DNA from: JBBIRG01 sp964410965
Lineage (GTDB): Bacteria > CLD3 > SB21 > JBBIRG01
Direction: 5' to 3'
Length of the DNA stretch: 64,000 bases
NCBI GenBank assembly: GCA_964410965.1
Contig: CAYPIY010000009.1
Coordinates: 62,001 to 126,000 of the forward strand
The translations under genes and the position numbers were made by a program. Shown here one piece after another: positions 1 through 9,779 of the stretch. Below the pieces are notes generated by a model. It was not told where the DNA came from and made no database searches. It was given only the letters and a program-made list of their open reading frames with translations. Numbering within the stretch: the stretch's first letter is position 1; the number at the start of each line of letters is the position of its first letter.

Positions 1-560
1 AGCAGAAACGCAGCGCCCCCGCCGGCCAGAACCGCTCCGCCCATGATGTACCATTTGGTATTGGAAGCAATTTTGATTTTCAGGGGCGATAGTCCTGCGA
101 AGGTCCGCGCCACATTGCGCATCACCTGGACAAGGCCTTCCGTCGGGCCGTCATAATCCTGCTGGGAGGAGTTGATGACTTTGCCGCTGGTTACATCGAT
201 CAGCCGGACATCGACCGTGTACGTGCGGCCGACTTTACCGATCGTTCCGACCACAACCTGTTCGGCGCTCAGCAGTTTTCCCGCTTTGGCCGCGGCATCC
301 TCGCTGAACTCCGACATGGAAAATTCCTGCTCCTTCAGCAGCGCGTCCATCTGTGAGCGTTCAATAAGGTCAAATTTTTTCAAACTCTGCAATTCACTCC
401 GGAGCCGGTCAGACAAAGCCAGCGCTTCGGATTTCAGAATTCCGCCGGTAACCTGAAGATCGAGTACGGCGACCAAAGGCTTTTTTTCCTGGGCATTCAG
501 CGATCGTTCATAGGAACCGAATATTAGAAGGGCAATCATGATGGCGATACTGGGTTTCAT
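1..560 (-). CDS. CsgG/LpoB-like secreted protein, partial (3' end outside window)
   Basis: The reverse strand reads from an ATG at 560 and stays open to the window edge (186 codons). It begins with a signal peptide (MKPSIAIMIALLIFGSYERS, cleavage near LNAQ). The next part resembles the CsgG/LpoB-type fold: VAVLDLQVTGG, LSDRLRSEL, FDLIERSQMDALLKEQ, and LLSAEQVVVGTIGKVGRTY followed by VDVRLIDVTSGKV. Proteins of this fold act in the periplasm or at the outer membrane, often as partners of secretion or envelope complexes. A hydrophobic glycine-rich stretch (IMGGAVLAGGGAAFLL) starts at the window edge and may be a membrane helix before a further domain. An AAAGGA site precedes the start. The gene lies 30 bases after the large Asp-box protein and is probably co-transcribed with it. 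The family call is by motif only, and the exact partner is unknown. Confidence 0.75.
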   Translation of the reverse strand, partial: MKPSIAIMIALLIFGSYERSLNAQEKKPLVAVLDLQVTGGILKSEALALSDRLRSELQSLKKFDLIERSQMDALLKEQEFSMSEFSEDAAAKAGKLLSAEQVVVGTIGKVGRTYTVDVRLIDVTSGKVINSSQQDYDGPTEGLVQVMRNVARTFAGLSPLKIKIASNTKWYIMGGAVLAGGGAAFL

Positions 561-590
561 AGTCAAATCCTTTTAATCTTAGTTTGCGAT

Positions 591-3500
591 TTACTTGATT
601 AGCATCATTTTCCGGCTTTGGCGGAACGTCCCGCCGTCCTCAAGCGACCGGATGGTAGCCCGGAAAATGTAAATACCGGAGGATACAGGCGCACCGTTAT
701 CGTTTCTTCCGTTCCAGAGAATGCGCTGCTGACCAGCGTTTTGGACACCACTGAACAGGGTCCGTACTTCCTGCCCGAGACTGTTATAAATGACCAATTC
801 CACAGTTGACGCGGAAGGAAGTCCGTATTGAATGGTCGTTGACGGGTTGAACGGATTCGGATAATTCGGGGCAAGATAGAATTCTGACGGGATCGCGGTT
901 TGCGACTGGGATTCAATGTACTCTTTCGTGCCCGCCATCACCCTGAACCGGACATCGCCGCTTTTTGTTCCGCCGATACGAAAATCCTCACCGGACGTTA
1001 CATATTCAAGTTTTCCGGACGCGCGGTTAAGAACCGCAAGCACATATCCTTCGGGAAGCTGATCCGTCCCGTTCCATTTCAGCGACACGGATTGATCCTG
1101 CGCCAAATGTACGATCTCAAAATCCCAAATCGATCCGGAATCTGAATTTCTCCTGAAGTCGGTATGGAGTGTCTTACCGTCATCAGCGATCAGCCGGATC
1201 CGGATATCATCGCCGGAAAGGGACGGAAGGGAGGGCTTATCGAAAGCGTCGCGGCTGTCCGCCGCTTCGGCGTGTTCTCCGATTTCAATCTTCCCGAGAA
1301 TTTCGTTCTGCATGGAGAACAGTTCAGCCTGAATGGCGAATCTCGGGGTAACCTGTTTTTCATTGATTACTTTGCTGAATACCGTTGCGTCGTTAGCCGG
1401 ATAATTCATGACAAATGCCGAGTCCGAATAATATAAATAACCTTTCCAGGGTTCAAGCCTGAAGAACAGGAGATTTTTATCTTCAACATACTCGAACCGG
1501 CCGTTGCTGAGAGTGACAAGATTATGAAAATCGGACCGGTTGTTTTCCGCAACCACATTGCTCCATAAAATCGGGTACGTATAAGGATTCGATATCATGT
1601 TCCATCCCGGCAGTATCAGTGTCTGCGCGGAACCCGGAACGACGGTTTGTCCCGGACCTGAATTTAATGTTTTAGCCTGACGCGTAATCAGAAGGTAGGA
1701 TTTCCCGCTGTTGATGTCACCGAATGACTGGTTGCCGTCCGTAGCTTTGATGAAACGGTTCTGATTTCTGTCCCAGCGGTACAACTGCCATTCGCCTTTA
1801 TCGCCCAGTTCCCCAAGATTGCTCATGGTAAAAGCCTGCTGTACCGATTTATTGTCAAGTTCTATGGGAAACGAAATCATTCGGAAATCCTTACGCGAGG
1901 TTCCTCCGGGCATTGTAACCCAGCTGCTGCTGTTGAGTCCCGGCGAGGGTATCTTTACGGCCAGACGGACGGGTGATTTGTCGCCGTTTTCCGGAAAGCG
2001 CCTGATCTGGGCGCCATCGGTCACTTCAATATAGAAACTGACGCCTTTCTCGGTGATATCCTCCGATGGTATGCTTACGTTAAGATGAAGGTGATTATCC
2101 GGGTAAGATACCTGTGCCAGAGCCCGGCTTTTCAGGGTTGAAGCCGGCGAACCCGTCGGCCAGTATTTCAGTGTTGCCGTCGCTGTACTGTTTTTCATTT
2201 CAGACAGGCTGACTTCAAGTGTATAAGATTGATTTAGGACAGGATCGTCGGACTGAACCCACTGCATCCAGCTTGCTCGAGCCGTAAATGTAATCTTCCG
2301 TAAAGTGTCAGGCTGATTCAGGCTGCTGTTATACGATGAAGAATAAATCCAGCAGTTTCCTGTAATCAGTGAGTCTTTGGATCCCGCGTCGAAACTGACG
2401 GATATGGGTTTCGATTCACCGGGCGCAAGCGAAAATTCGGTAGTATCCATCAAAAGGTCAAACGATGTACCGGCGCTTTCCAGGTACATATCGTAAATAT
2501 CCAGGATTTCGGTGCCTGTGTTTTTGACATAAAACGTTTTGGTGAGCGTCGTTCCGATCATAGTCGCGCCCATATTCAGTGTATCACCTTTAAGACCCGT
2601 GCCGATTTGTGCGTATTGTGCCAGTCCTTTCAGCGTCGTGGTCATCACGATGACGCTGTCATCCAAACCGTTGGACTTTTCCTGCAGGAGATAAGCCGTT
2701 AGCTTGGCTTGTTTGATTCCAGGAGATCGCGGATGAAAGAGCAATTCCAGCGGTGTTTCGGTTTTTATGTCCAGAAACAATCCTTCCGTTTCATCCGCAG
2801 GGTCCGTGAAGGAAAAATTACCTTCCGGGTCAACCAAGACAAAGCTGTCAATATACCCGTATGCGGAGCCGCTGTTTCGGTAAGGCACAGAGAAATCAGA
2901 TTCACCGGTGAGTACTTCCGCAGAAGGAGCCGATGTGGCCGTATCATACGTAATGACCGGAATCTGCTTCAGTTTCCATATCCCGTTGTTTGAGGCTGCG
3001 TAAACATTGGTGCTGAAGTCTTCCAAGGAGAGATTCAGTCCGACGGAATTAAACAAAAACAAATCAACAGGATTTTCTGAGATTTCCACCCATCGGGGAT
3101 GATCCACATCACGTCCGATTTTATATAATTTTCTTTTAGTCGGTTCGAATAATTGATAATGCTCAAGAATCAGGTAATTCCCATCTAACGCGCTGTTGAC
3201 ATGAATGATTTGCCCCGGTCCGTTTTGAGTATATAAAGTTTCGATGCTTGAGGTCACATCATAGGCATTCCATTGCGAGTTTTCCAGCCGGCTGAAATAC
3301 AAACGTGACCCGGTTTCGTTCGTTGCCGAAATCATAATCGTGTTCCGGTTGGATGAGATTTCCTGGACCGCGGTTCCGGCAGGAGCGGAAAAAACATTAT
3401 TGTTCCACGATATACTCCCCTGAAGCGTCGCGTGAATTGAGTTTTCCGTCGCCGCCAAAATCCTTATGCGCTTCTGGTCATTGACCAGTGTCGGATAAGC

Positions 3501-5021
3501 TGAAAGTGATCTGACCAATTTAATGCCAAGTCCGCTGTTCCCGGTGATATTCGACCAGCTGATCCCGTTATTTTCGGACATCCAGACGCCGTTTTGCGCC
3601 GGATCAACGGAGTAGACCGAGACCAGCATTAGGGTCCGGACCGTATCAAAAAAAACATTCATGCTGAAACCGTTCGTTATTACACCGGTTCCCGGAGAGA
3701 ATACCCTTGACAGCGTATCCTTGGTTCGGCCGTCACCGGACGTAAAACATCTCCCGTCTTCCTCTGTCCAGATAAAGGACTGTGCCGTTTCCGAGTAAAA
3801 AGCCCCGTAGGGTTGGGAAAAAGTGCCTAGCACTTCGTAATCCAGTCCGAGATTTTTACTGAAAATCAGGTTATTCTCCCACTGGGCAACGATTTTTGAA
3901 TCATCGACATAGTGGATTTTGTTGATCTGCCCTGCCGTCAATCCCTTGATGATGGCAATCGTACCCAGTGTTCCGGATGTACCCTGTATATATTTATACA
4001 ATAATCCCTCGTTAAATCCGTAAAATTTACTTGTATCACCGGAAGACCGGGTCAGAAAATCGATCGGTGCGGAACTCGGGTGATTCATGGTGATTTCGTT
4101 CCAGTCCATGCCGCCGTTGTTGGATTTCAGGATTTTGTTTCGGAGATTGACGACATAGGTTTTGCGGTCGGGAAAAACCAGCCAGCTGTATTTTTCATAT
4201 TCATCCCCGATGCCGGTATTCGAAGCATACGCCGTACTCCAGTTCGCTCCGTTATTCTGGCTGAACATGATTTTTACGCTGTCCCCGTCACTGATCACGG
4301 CATAAACAGTCCCTGCAGGATCATCCGCGACATATAATTTTTTTACTGACCAGTTTACCGGCAAAATTGTGCGGAAATCATAATAATACCCGCCGTCCAT
4401 AGTCCTTTGGATAATACAGCGATCTTCGTTATTCACATAGGCAATATAAAAATTGTGGAAAGGATCCTGCGGATTGACGGCCATGGCGATCAGTTCGGAT
4501 GTATCACCCGCTGACCGGATGGGAAACCAGCTGGCTCCCTGATTCATGCTTCGGAACAGTCCATCCCGGCTGATCGCATACATCTGTGTGATGTTCTGCG
4601 GAATGATATATGAATCAAAAATGTTTCCAAAATCTGCGGTATAACCGGAACTCCATGTCTGGCCCCCGTTGGTCGAAACGAACACCTGGGGATTCGGGTC
4701 GGTTTCATGACTCGCGAAGACGTAAAGGTTATTGCCGTAAACCGTATCGAGCATCATTCTGCGGACAGGTTTGCCGACGCTGTTCAGGTAAAACCAGTTT
4801 TGCCCGTCATCGGTGGTCTTGTAAATTTCGCCCGTGGACGTACCCGCCAACAGGGTTCCGGCCTGTTTCGCGTTAACGATCAGTCCGTTAATGATTCCTC
4901 CCGAGGGTCCCAGATTCTGCCAGGAAGATACCGCTTGTGCCTGTAAAACAGAACAATCCATGAATAGGACCAAAACCAAAAACGTAAAACCAATGATATG
5001 GGATTGTTTCGCTATTTTCAT
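591..5021 (-). CDS. Large secreted Asp-box (BNR/YCF48-like) protein with C-terminal Por-type sorting domain
   Basis: This 1476-residue protein has an N-terminal signal peptide (about residues 1-30, ending VLQAQA). The first half carries repeated Asp-box motifs of the sialidase/Vps10/YCF48 beta-propeller type (TNGGQTWSSG, MNQGASWFPI, QNNGANWSTA, NNGGMDWNEI, ENNGISWSNI). A choice-of-anchor/ASPM-like beta domain follows around residues 830-960 (VKNTGTEILDIYDM). The last ~85 residues form a FlgD-like sorting domain with NYPNPFNPSTTI, LGQEVRTLFSG, NDNGAPVSSGIYIFRA and a terminal KMMLIK. Proteins with this tail are typically exported and placed on the surface by type IX-like systems in FCB-group bacteria. 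AAGGAGAAG lies just before the ATG. It is probably a surface or extracellular protein; its ligand is unknown. It lies upstream of the CsgG-like gene. Confidence 0.85.
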   Translation of the reverse strand: MKIAKQSHIIGFTFLVLVLFMDCSVLQAQAVSSWQNLGPSGGIINGLIVNAKQAGTLLAGTSTGEIYKTTDDGQNWFYLNSVGKPVRRMMLDTVYGNNLYVFASHETDPNPQVFVSTNGGQTWSSGYTADFGNIFDSYIIPQNITQMYAISRDGLFRSMNQGASWFPIRSAGDTSELIAMAVNPQDPFHNFYIAYVNNEDRCIIQRTMDGGYYYDFRTILPVNWSVKKLYVADDPAGTVYAVISDGDSVKIMFSQNNGANWSTAYASNTGIGDEYEKYSWLVFPDRKTYVVNLRNKILKSNNGGMDWNEITMNHPSSAPIDFLTRSSGDTSKFYGFNEGLLYKYIQGTSGTLGTIAIIKGLTAGQINKIHYVDDSKIVAQWENNLIFSKNLGLDYEVLGTFSQPYGAFYSETAQSFIWTEEDGRCFTSGDGRTKDTLSRVFSPGTGVITNGFSMNVFFDTVRTLMLVSVYSVDPAQNGVWMSENNGISWSNITGNSGLGIKLVRSLSAYPTLVNDQKRIRILAATENSIHATLQGSISWNNNVFSAPAGTAVQEISSNRNTIMISATNETGSRLYFSRLENSQWNAYDVTSSIETLYTQNGPGQIIHVNSALDGNYLILEHYQLFEPTKRKLYKIGRDVDHPRWVEISENPVDLFLFNSVGLNLSLEDFSTNVYAASNNGIWKLKQIPVITYDTATSAPSAEVLTGESDFSVPYRNSGSAYGYIDSFVLVDPEGNFSFTDPADETEGLFLDIKTETPLELLFHPRSPGIKQAKLTAYLLQEKSNGLDDSVIVMTTTLKGLAQYAQIGTGLKGDTLNMGATMIGTTLTKTFYVKNTGTEILDIYDMYLESAGTSFDLLMDTTEFSLAPGESKPISVSFDAGSKDSLITGNCWIYSSSYNSSLNQPDTLRKITFTARASWMQWVQSDDPVLNQSYTLEVSLSEMKNSTATATLKYWPTGSPASTLKSRALAQVSYPDNHLHLNVSIPSEDITEKGVSFYIEVTDGAQIRRFPENGDKSPVRLAVKIPSPGLNSSSWVTMPGGTSRKDFRMISFPIELDNKSVQQAFTMSNLGELGDKGEWQLYRWDRNQNRFIKATDGNQSFGDINSGKSYLLITRQAKTLNSGPGQTVVPGSAQTLILPGWNMISNPYTYPILWSNVVAENNRSDFHNLVTLSNGRFEYVEDKNLLFFRLEPWKGYLYYSDSAFVMNYPANDATVFSKVINEKQVTPRFAIQAELFSMQNEILGKIEIGEHAEAADSRDAFDKPSLPSLSGDDIRIRLIADDGKTLHTDFRRNSDSGSIWDFEIVHLAQDQSVSLKWNGTDQLPEGYVLAVLNRASGKLEYVTSGEDFRIGGTKSGDVRFRVMAGTKEYIESQSQTAIPSEFYLAPNYPNPFNPSTTIQYGLPSASTVELVIYNSLGQEVRTLFSGVQNAGQQRILWNGRNDNGAPVSSGIYIFRATIRSLEDGGTFRQSRKMMLIK

Positions 5022-5208
5022 ATCTTCTCCTTGGTTTAGATTTATCTCTATTATAACTTAAATATATATACGAAGATTCCTTTTAAAAAACATTTTTTTT
5101 CTGACGAAAACCGCTCAAACCGGTGATGATTTTTTACTTGATTTTCCGGGATGATACGATTAACTTTACACGAGAAACATACCGAACCCAGACTTAACCG
5201 GAATTCCT

Positions 5209-5937
5209 ATGAAACAAGCATTAATCCTCATTGTAGACGATAACCCGCATATTTCAAAATTGCTGAGCATGAACCTTGAAAAAGAAGGTTTTAACGTCAT
5301 ACACGCGGCGAACGGGGAAGAGGGATTTGATAAGGCAAAGAAAGAAAGACCCAACCTGATCATTTCTGACGTGATGATGCCGAAACTGGACGGCATTTCC
5401 CTGTGCCAGAAAATCCGCACGGAGACCGATATTTCCATGGTCCCGTTCATGTTTCTCACGTCCATTGACGCCGATGTCACGCAGAAGAGGGGTTTCAGGG
5501 CCGGCGCAGACCAATATCTCATCAAATCCGAAATTAACCGGGAAGTCCTACTCTCGAAAGTCCGGGACATGCTCAAGCATGTGAACAAAATCAATGAAAT
5601 CGACGCGCCCCAGCGCGGTTCTTTCAGCGGGGATCTTTCCGAGCTCAGCCTGATTGAAATCCTCCAGCTCCTCCACATCAACAAGAAATCAGGCACGCTT
5701 ACAATCCGCAGGCAGTATTACCCGGAAGCCTCGATTGTCATCAAGACCGGTGAAATCATCCATGCGGAACTCGGCGATGACAGGGACGAGAAAGCCATGT
5801 TCATCATTTCCGTGTGGAAACGCGGTGAGTTTACATTCAAGCAGCACGATATTACGGACGAGCCGCAAACCGTTAAAACATCCACACTGAACATCATTCT
5901 TGAAAGCTGCAGGCTTCAGGAAACGGCCAACGATTGA
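5209..5937 (+). CDS. Response regulator with receiver domain and PATAN (DUF4388) domain
   Basis: A 242-residue cytoplasmic two-component regulator. The N-terminal receiver domain (about 1-122) has the acidic pair D10/D11, phospho-acceptor D54 (IISDVMMPKLDG), T84 and K106, so it looks functional. Residues about 128-240 (GDLSELSLIEILQLLHINKKSG, then SIVIKTGEIIHAELG) match the PATAN/DUF4388 family, which in other bacteria is a protein-interaction output domain linked to motility, gliding or polarity signalling rather than DNA binding. No histidine kinase is adjacent. The gene is divergent from the Asp-box protein and convergent with glycogen phosphorylase. A weak TTGATT-N17-TAACTT promoter-like pair lies upstream in the 187-base divergent spacer. 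The partner kinase and target are not visible. Confidence 0.88.
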   Translation: MKQALILIVDDNPHISKLLSMNLEKEGFNVIHAANGEEGFDKAKKERPNLIISDVMMPKLDGISLCQKIRTETDISMVPFMFLTSIDADVTQKRGFRAGADQYLIKSEINREVLLSKVRDMLKHVNKINEIDAPQRGSFSGDLSELSLIEILQLLHINKKSGTLTIRRQYYPEASIVIKTGEIIHAELGDDRDEKAMFIISVWKRGEFTFKQHDITDEPQTVKTSTLNIILESCRLQETAND

Positions 5938-6043
5938 TTGATCCTTAATATAGAATCACATACATCAGGCTTTTAAGAATTCTCCCCGGCATCTGAATTT
6001 CGGATGAATAACGGCAGGTACTTTTTTTCAAATATCCGAAAAA

Positions 6044-6072
6044 AAATAGCGGTAATGTGATTACCGCTATTT
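6044..6072 (-). terminator. Rho-independent terminator of glgP
   Basis: A perfect 13-bp stem (6044-6056 with 6060-6072) has a 3-base loop. On the minus strand it is followed by an eight-T run. It sits between the convergent response-regulator and glgP genes. On the plus strand the trailing T-run is short, so it mainly serves glgP. Confidence 0.8.
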
Positions 6073-6090
6073 ATGCAGTGACAGTGTGAA

Positions 6091-8616
6091 TCATTTTTTC
6101 TTTTTTTCCGGCGCTCTCAGAATCTGGATCGGCACCGACTGCACGCCCCAGATCTCATCGGCATACTGACGGATAGTCCGGTCCGTAGAGAACTTGCCCA
6201 TGTTCGCAACATTCATGATCGACTGGCGGGTCCATTCGCGTGGGTTCAGATAGGTCTGCCGCACACGATCCTGACATTGAATATACTGGGCATAATCAGC
6301 GAGCAACAAATACGTATCTCCCTGGTCCAGCAATGAATGGATGATCGGTTTAAATAATCCCGGATCCTCGGGAGAGAATTCACCGTCGCGGATGCTGTCT
6401 AAAGTCTGCCGGAGTTCCGGATTCCGGTAATAGTAGCCCCACGGATCATATCCGCCGCGTTTCACTGCGACTACCTGCTCCGCGGTCAGGCCGAAAATAA
6501 AAATATTATCATCGCCGACTTCCTCTTTGATCTCGACGTTCGCGCCGTCGAGCGTTCCGATGGTAAGGGCTCCGTTAAGGGCGAATTTCATGTTTCCGGT
6601 TCCCGACGCTTCCAGGCCCGCTGTCGAGATCTGTTCCGAAAGATCGGCCGCCGGCATGATTTTTTCGGCCAGCGACACCGAATAATTTGCCATAAAAACA
6701 ACTTTCAGCAAGTCGCGGACGGCCGGATCATTGTTGACTACATCGCCGACCGAATTGATGAGTTTGATAATCAGTTTGGCCATGTGATAGCCGGGTGCGG
6801 CTTTACCTGCAAATAAAACGGTTCGCGGCGCAAAATCGCCCCCGGGATTTGATTTGATGCGATGATATAAAGTAATGACATGCAGGATATTGAGCAACTG
6901 GCGCTTGTATTCATGCATCCTCTTGACCTGACAGTCAAACATCGAATCCGGATTAACGGCAACGCCGTTTGACTTTTTAATCAGTTCAGCAAGCCGGACT
7001 TTATTGGCTTTCTTGATCGTACGCCATTCCTGCTGGAACGACGGTTCATCCGCGAAAGGAATGAGTCTTTTCAATTGAAATAAATCGGTGGTCCATGCAT
7101 TTCCGATTTTCCGGGTGATCAGCCCGGACAGTGACGGATTACAGAGTTTCAGCCATCGCCGTTGAGTAATCCCGTTGGTTTTGTTGTTGAATTTCTCCGG
7201 CCATAATTCGTAAAAGTCCCGGAACAGGTCCGCTTTCAGGATATCCGAATGCAGCTGGGCCACGCCGTTCACCGAATGGCTGCCGACGATCGCGAGATTC
7301 GCCATGCGGACTTTCTTTTCCTCTCCCTCCTCGATGATAGACATCCGGCGCAACCGGTCGTTGTCGTTCGGAAATTTCAATTTCACCAGGTCCATGAAAC
7401 GCTGATTGATCTCATAAATGATTTGCAGATGCCTTGGAAGCACTTTCTGGATCAGGTGCACCGGCCAGCGTTCGAGCGCTTCGGGAAGCACGGTATGATT
7501 GGTATACCCAAACGTCATAACGGTGATTTTCCACGCGGTATCCCATCCCAGATGATACTCATCCATGAGGATCCGCATCAGTTCCGGTATCGCGATGGCC
7601 GGATGCGTATCGTTAAGCTGGATCGCGACTTTACCGGGAAAATCCGCGAAATTCTGTTCGCGGTGTTTCCTGTACCGGCGGATAATATCCTGAATGGTTG
7701 CCGTGACAAAGAAATATTCCTGCTTCAGACGGAGTTCTTTTCCTTCAAAAACGTTGTCGTTGGGATAAAGCACCTTGGAGATGGTTTCGGAATGGCTTTT
7801 ATCGGAGACAGCCTGTTCGTAATTTCCGTGATTGAAATACGTAAAGTCAAATTCACGGGAGGCTTTCGCCGCCCAGAGCCGCATGTTGTTGACCGTGTTG
7901 TTCCCGTAGCCGGGAATGGGCGTGTCATAGGCCATCGCCATGACTTCCTGCGTATCGACCCACTCATTCGTGAAATTCCCCTTGTCGTCGAAATACTGAT
8001 TTACTTTTCCGTAGAATTTGACCGGATACAGGTATTCGGGCCTCGGAAATTCCCAGATATTTCCGTACCGAAGCCAGCTGTCGGGTGTTTCGACCTGGAA
8101 TCCGTCGCGGATGGCCTGGAAGAAGATGCCGAATTCATACCGGATTCCGTAACCATAGGCCGGAAGTTCCAGTGTGGCCATAGAATCCAGGAAACACGCG
8201 GCAAGGCGGCCGAGTCCCCCGTTGCCCAGCCCGGCATCCCACTCCTCTTCGGTGAGGTCTTCCAGCGAATAGCCCATCTCCTTCATGGCTTCACCCAGCA
8301 CGCCCTGTAGATCCAGATTCACAACCGCGTTGCCGAGCGTACGTCCGATCAGGAATTCAAGGGAAAGATAATACACCCTCTTGGCGTCCTGGTTATAGTA
8401 GGTTTGCTGAGTTTCGATCCAGCGCTCGATGAGCCGGTCGCGGACGGCAAGGGCCAGCGCCCTGTATTTGTCCCGGACCGTTGCCGAATACTCGTCTTTC
8501 GCAAGCGAATATTCCAGATGGTCGATAAAAGACCTTTTTAACGACTCCACGTCATTTTCCCGCAAAGGATTGTTGGTGGTCGTCAGTTTTTCTGATGAAT
8601 TGCTTTTTTCCGCCAT
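6091..8616 (-). CDS. glgP: Glycogen/alpha-glucan phosphorylase
   Basis: An 841-residue GT35 phosphorylase of full family length. It releases glucose-1-phosphate from alpha-1,4-glucans using pyridoxal phosphate, in the cytoplasm. Visible family motifs include YYLSLEFLIGRTLGN near the N-terminus, GLGNGGLGRLAACFLDS, QLNDTHPAIAIPELMRIL, and the cofactor region EASGTGNMKFALNGALTIGT with the PLP-binding lysine at residue 677. An AGGGAGAG ribosome site precedes the ATG. It stands alone in its transcription unit, with a clear terminator behind it and no other glycogen genes nearby. This is the most securely identified metabolic gene in the window. Confidence 0.97.
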   Translation of the reverse strand: MAEKSNSSEKLTTTNNPLRENDVESLKRSFIDHLEYSLAKDEYSATVRDKYRALALAVRDRLIERWIETQQTYYNQDAKRVYYLSLEFLIGRTLGNAVVNLDLQGVLGEAMKEMGYSLEDLTEEEWDAGLGNGGLGRLAACFLDSMATLELPAYGYGIRYEFGIFFQAIRDGFQVETPDSWLRYGNIWEFPRPEYLYPVKFYGKVNQYFDDKGNFTNEWVDTQEVMAMAYDTPIPGYGNNTVNNMRLWAAKASREFDFTYFNHGNYEQAVSDKSHSETISKVLYPNDNVFEGKELRLKQEYFFVTATIQDIIRRYRKHREQNFADFPGKVAIQLNDTHPAIAIPELMRILMDEYHLGWDTAWKITVMTFGYTNHTVLPEALERWPVHLIQKVLPRHLQIIYEINQRFMDLVKLKFPNDNDRLRRMSIIEEGEEKKVRMANLAIVGSHSVNGVAQLHSDILKADLFRDFYELWPEKFNNKTNGITQRRWLKLCNPSLSGLITRKIGNAWTTDLFQLKRLIPFADEPSFQQEWRTIKKANKVRLAELIKKSNGVAVNPDSMFDCQVKRMHEYKRQLLNILHVITLYHRIKSNPGGDFAPRTVLFAGKAAPGYHMAKLIIKLINSVGDVVNNDPAVRDLLKVVFMANYSVSLAEKIMPAADLSEQISTAGLEASGTGNMKFALNGALTIGTLDGANVEIKEEVGDDNIFIFGLTAEQVVAVKRGGYDPWGYYYRNPELRQTLDSIRDGEFSPEDPGLFKPIIHSLLDQGDTYLLLADYAQYIQCQDRVRQTYLNPREWTRQSIMNVANMGKFSTDRTIRQYADEIWGVQSVPIQILRAPEKKKK

Positions 8617-8793
8617 GGCATCTCTCCCTGATTGGACATTCGGGGCAGGTTTTTTAAATTAGATCTGTACTTGAAAATTATCTAAAATCATTCAAACAAT
8701 CAAGAATAACTGATTTTTTTTTTTATTAGTTTATGATCCGCAGTTTTAATATACTCGCGGGTTAACAGGAAAAAACCTAACCGGGAATTTTAC

Positions 8794-9537
8794 TTGAAAA
8801 AATCTGATAATCAGTCGGCCGAAGTGAACGGTTCTGATAAAGGGGACAGGAGAGAAAATATCCGGAAGATGTTCGGCAGCGTGGCGCACCGGTACGACCT
8901 GCTGAATCACCTGCTGAGTTTTGGCGCCGACATCTACTGGAGGCGTCAGGCTGTCCGCATGATCAATTTTCGTCTGAACCGGAGAGTGGTCGACCTGGCT
9001 ACGGGCACGGGCGATATGGCCCTTCTTGCGGCCGGCAACGGGGCGACAAGGATTATCGGAATTGATAACTCGGAACAGATGCTCAGCCGGGCAGCGGAAA
9101 AATTCAGGCGGAAAGAGCTCGGCGATTTGTTTTACCCGGTCTGCTCGGACGCGGAACACCTGGCTCTCCGCAGTGAATCGGTCGACGCGGTCCTCTGCGC
9201 ATTCGGAATCCGCAATATGAACGACATCCCGCGCGTTCTGGAAGAAATCCACCGCGTTCTCTCTTCCTCCGGTATCGTCCTGATCCTGGAATTTTCAAGA
9301 CCCGGATTTTTTCTTTTCCGGGCATTGTTCAGGATTTATTTTAAACGGATACTCCCCCGCATCGGCGCATGGATATCAGGAAACCCGGAAGCCTACCGCT
9401 ATCTTCCGGAATCGGTGGACCAGTTCATGAGCCGGCAGGAATTCTCCGCTTTACTGAAAGAAAAACATTTTTCGGATGTCCGGTCCTATACCATGACCGG
9501 CGGTATTGTCTCCGTTTACGCCGGTATTAAATTGTGA
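8794..9537 (+). CDS. ubiE: Demethylmenaquinone methyltransferase UbiE/MenG
   Basis: A 247-residue class I SAM-dependent methyltransferase. Family signatures are IRKMFGSVAHRYDLLNHLLS (24-43), SAM motif I VVDLATGTGDMALLA (65-79), acidic D91 after strand 2, and the region around SVDAVLCAFGIRNM. It performs the last C-methylation in menaquinone (or ubiquinone) synthesis. In this kind of organism menaquinone is the likelier product. The start is a TTG at 8794; no ATG lies in frame before the conserved region, and the SD is weak. It is divergent from glgP across a 177-base spacer and is not followed by other quinone genes. Confidence 0.93.
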   Translation: MKKSDNQSAEVNGSDKGDRRENIRKMFGSVAHRYDLLNHLLSFGADIYWRRQAVRMINFRLNRRVVDLATGTGDMALLAAGNGATRIIGIDNSEQMLSRAAEKFRRKELGDLFYPVCSDAEHLALRSESVDAVLCAFGIRNMNDIPRVLEEIHRVLSSSGIVLILEFSRPGFFLFRALFRIYFKRILPRIGAWISGNPEAYRYLPESVDQFMSRQEFSALLKEKHFSDVRSYTMTGGIVSVYAGIKL

Positions 9538-9743
9538 AAGCAAGAACGGAATAAAGGTTACGGAAAGGGTGAAGTCTTTTCTGAATTCAAAAAGCCCGGA
9601 TTTCCGGAAAAGTGGAAAATACGGACCGTGATTTTCAACGGACTGGAATCCTGAGACGCGGATGTGAAGAAAGAAAGCAGCTTTACCTGCATCGCGGAAG
9701 CGGCACCGGTAATTTTTCCGAAATGTATGGTATAATGAAAGGT

Positions 9744-9779
9744 GTAAAAGTTTGACTTCCTCAAGAAGTTTACTTTTAC
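9744..9779 (-). terminator. Hairpin at the 3' end of the 170-aa gene (possible terminator)
   Basis: An 8-bp outer stem (9744-9751 with 9772-9779) and a 5-bp inner stem (9755-9759 with 9765-9769) are separated by a small internal loop. The hairpin overlaps the stop codon of the minus-strand gene. There is no strong T-run, so termination is only a guess. The rest of 9538-9743 shows no convincing gene. Confidence 0.35.

Noticed and set aside
7249..8310. 353-codon open frame antisense to glgP
   Set aside because: It is a shadow of a strongly conserved gene in another frame; no SD and no protein family resemblance.
9558..9764. 68-codon minus frame after ubiE
   Set aside because: Low-complexity sequence with no SD; it is in the spacer before the 170-aa gene's end.
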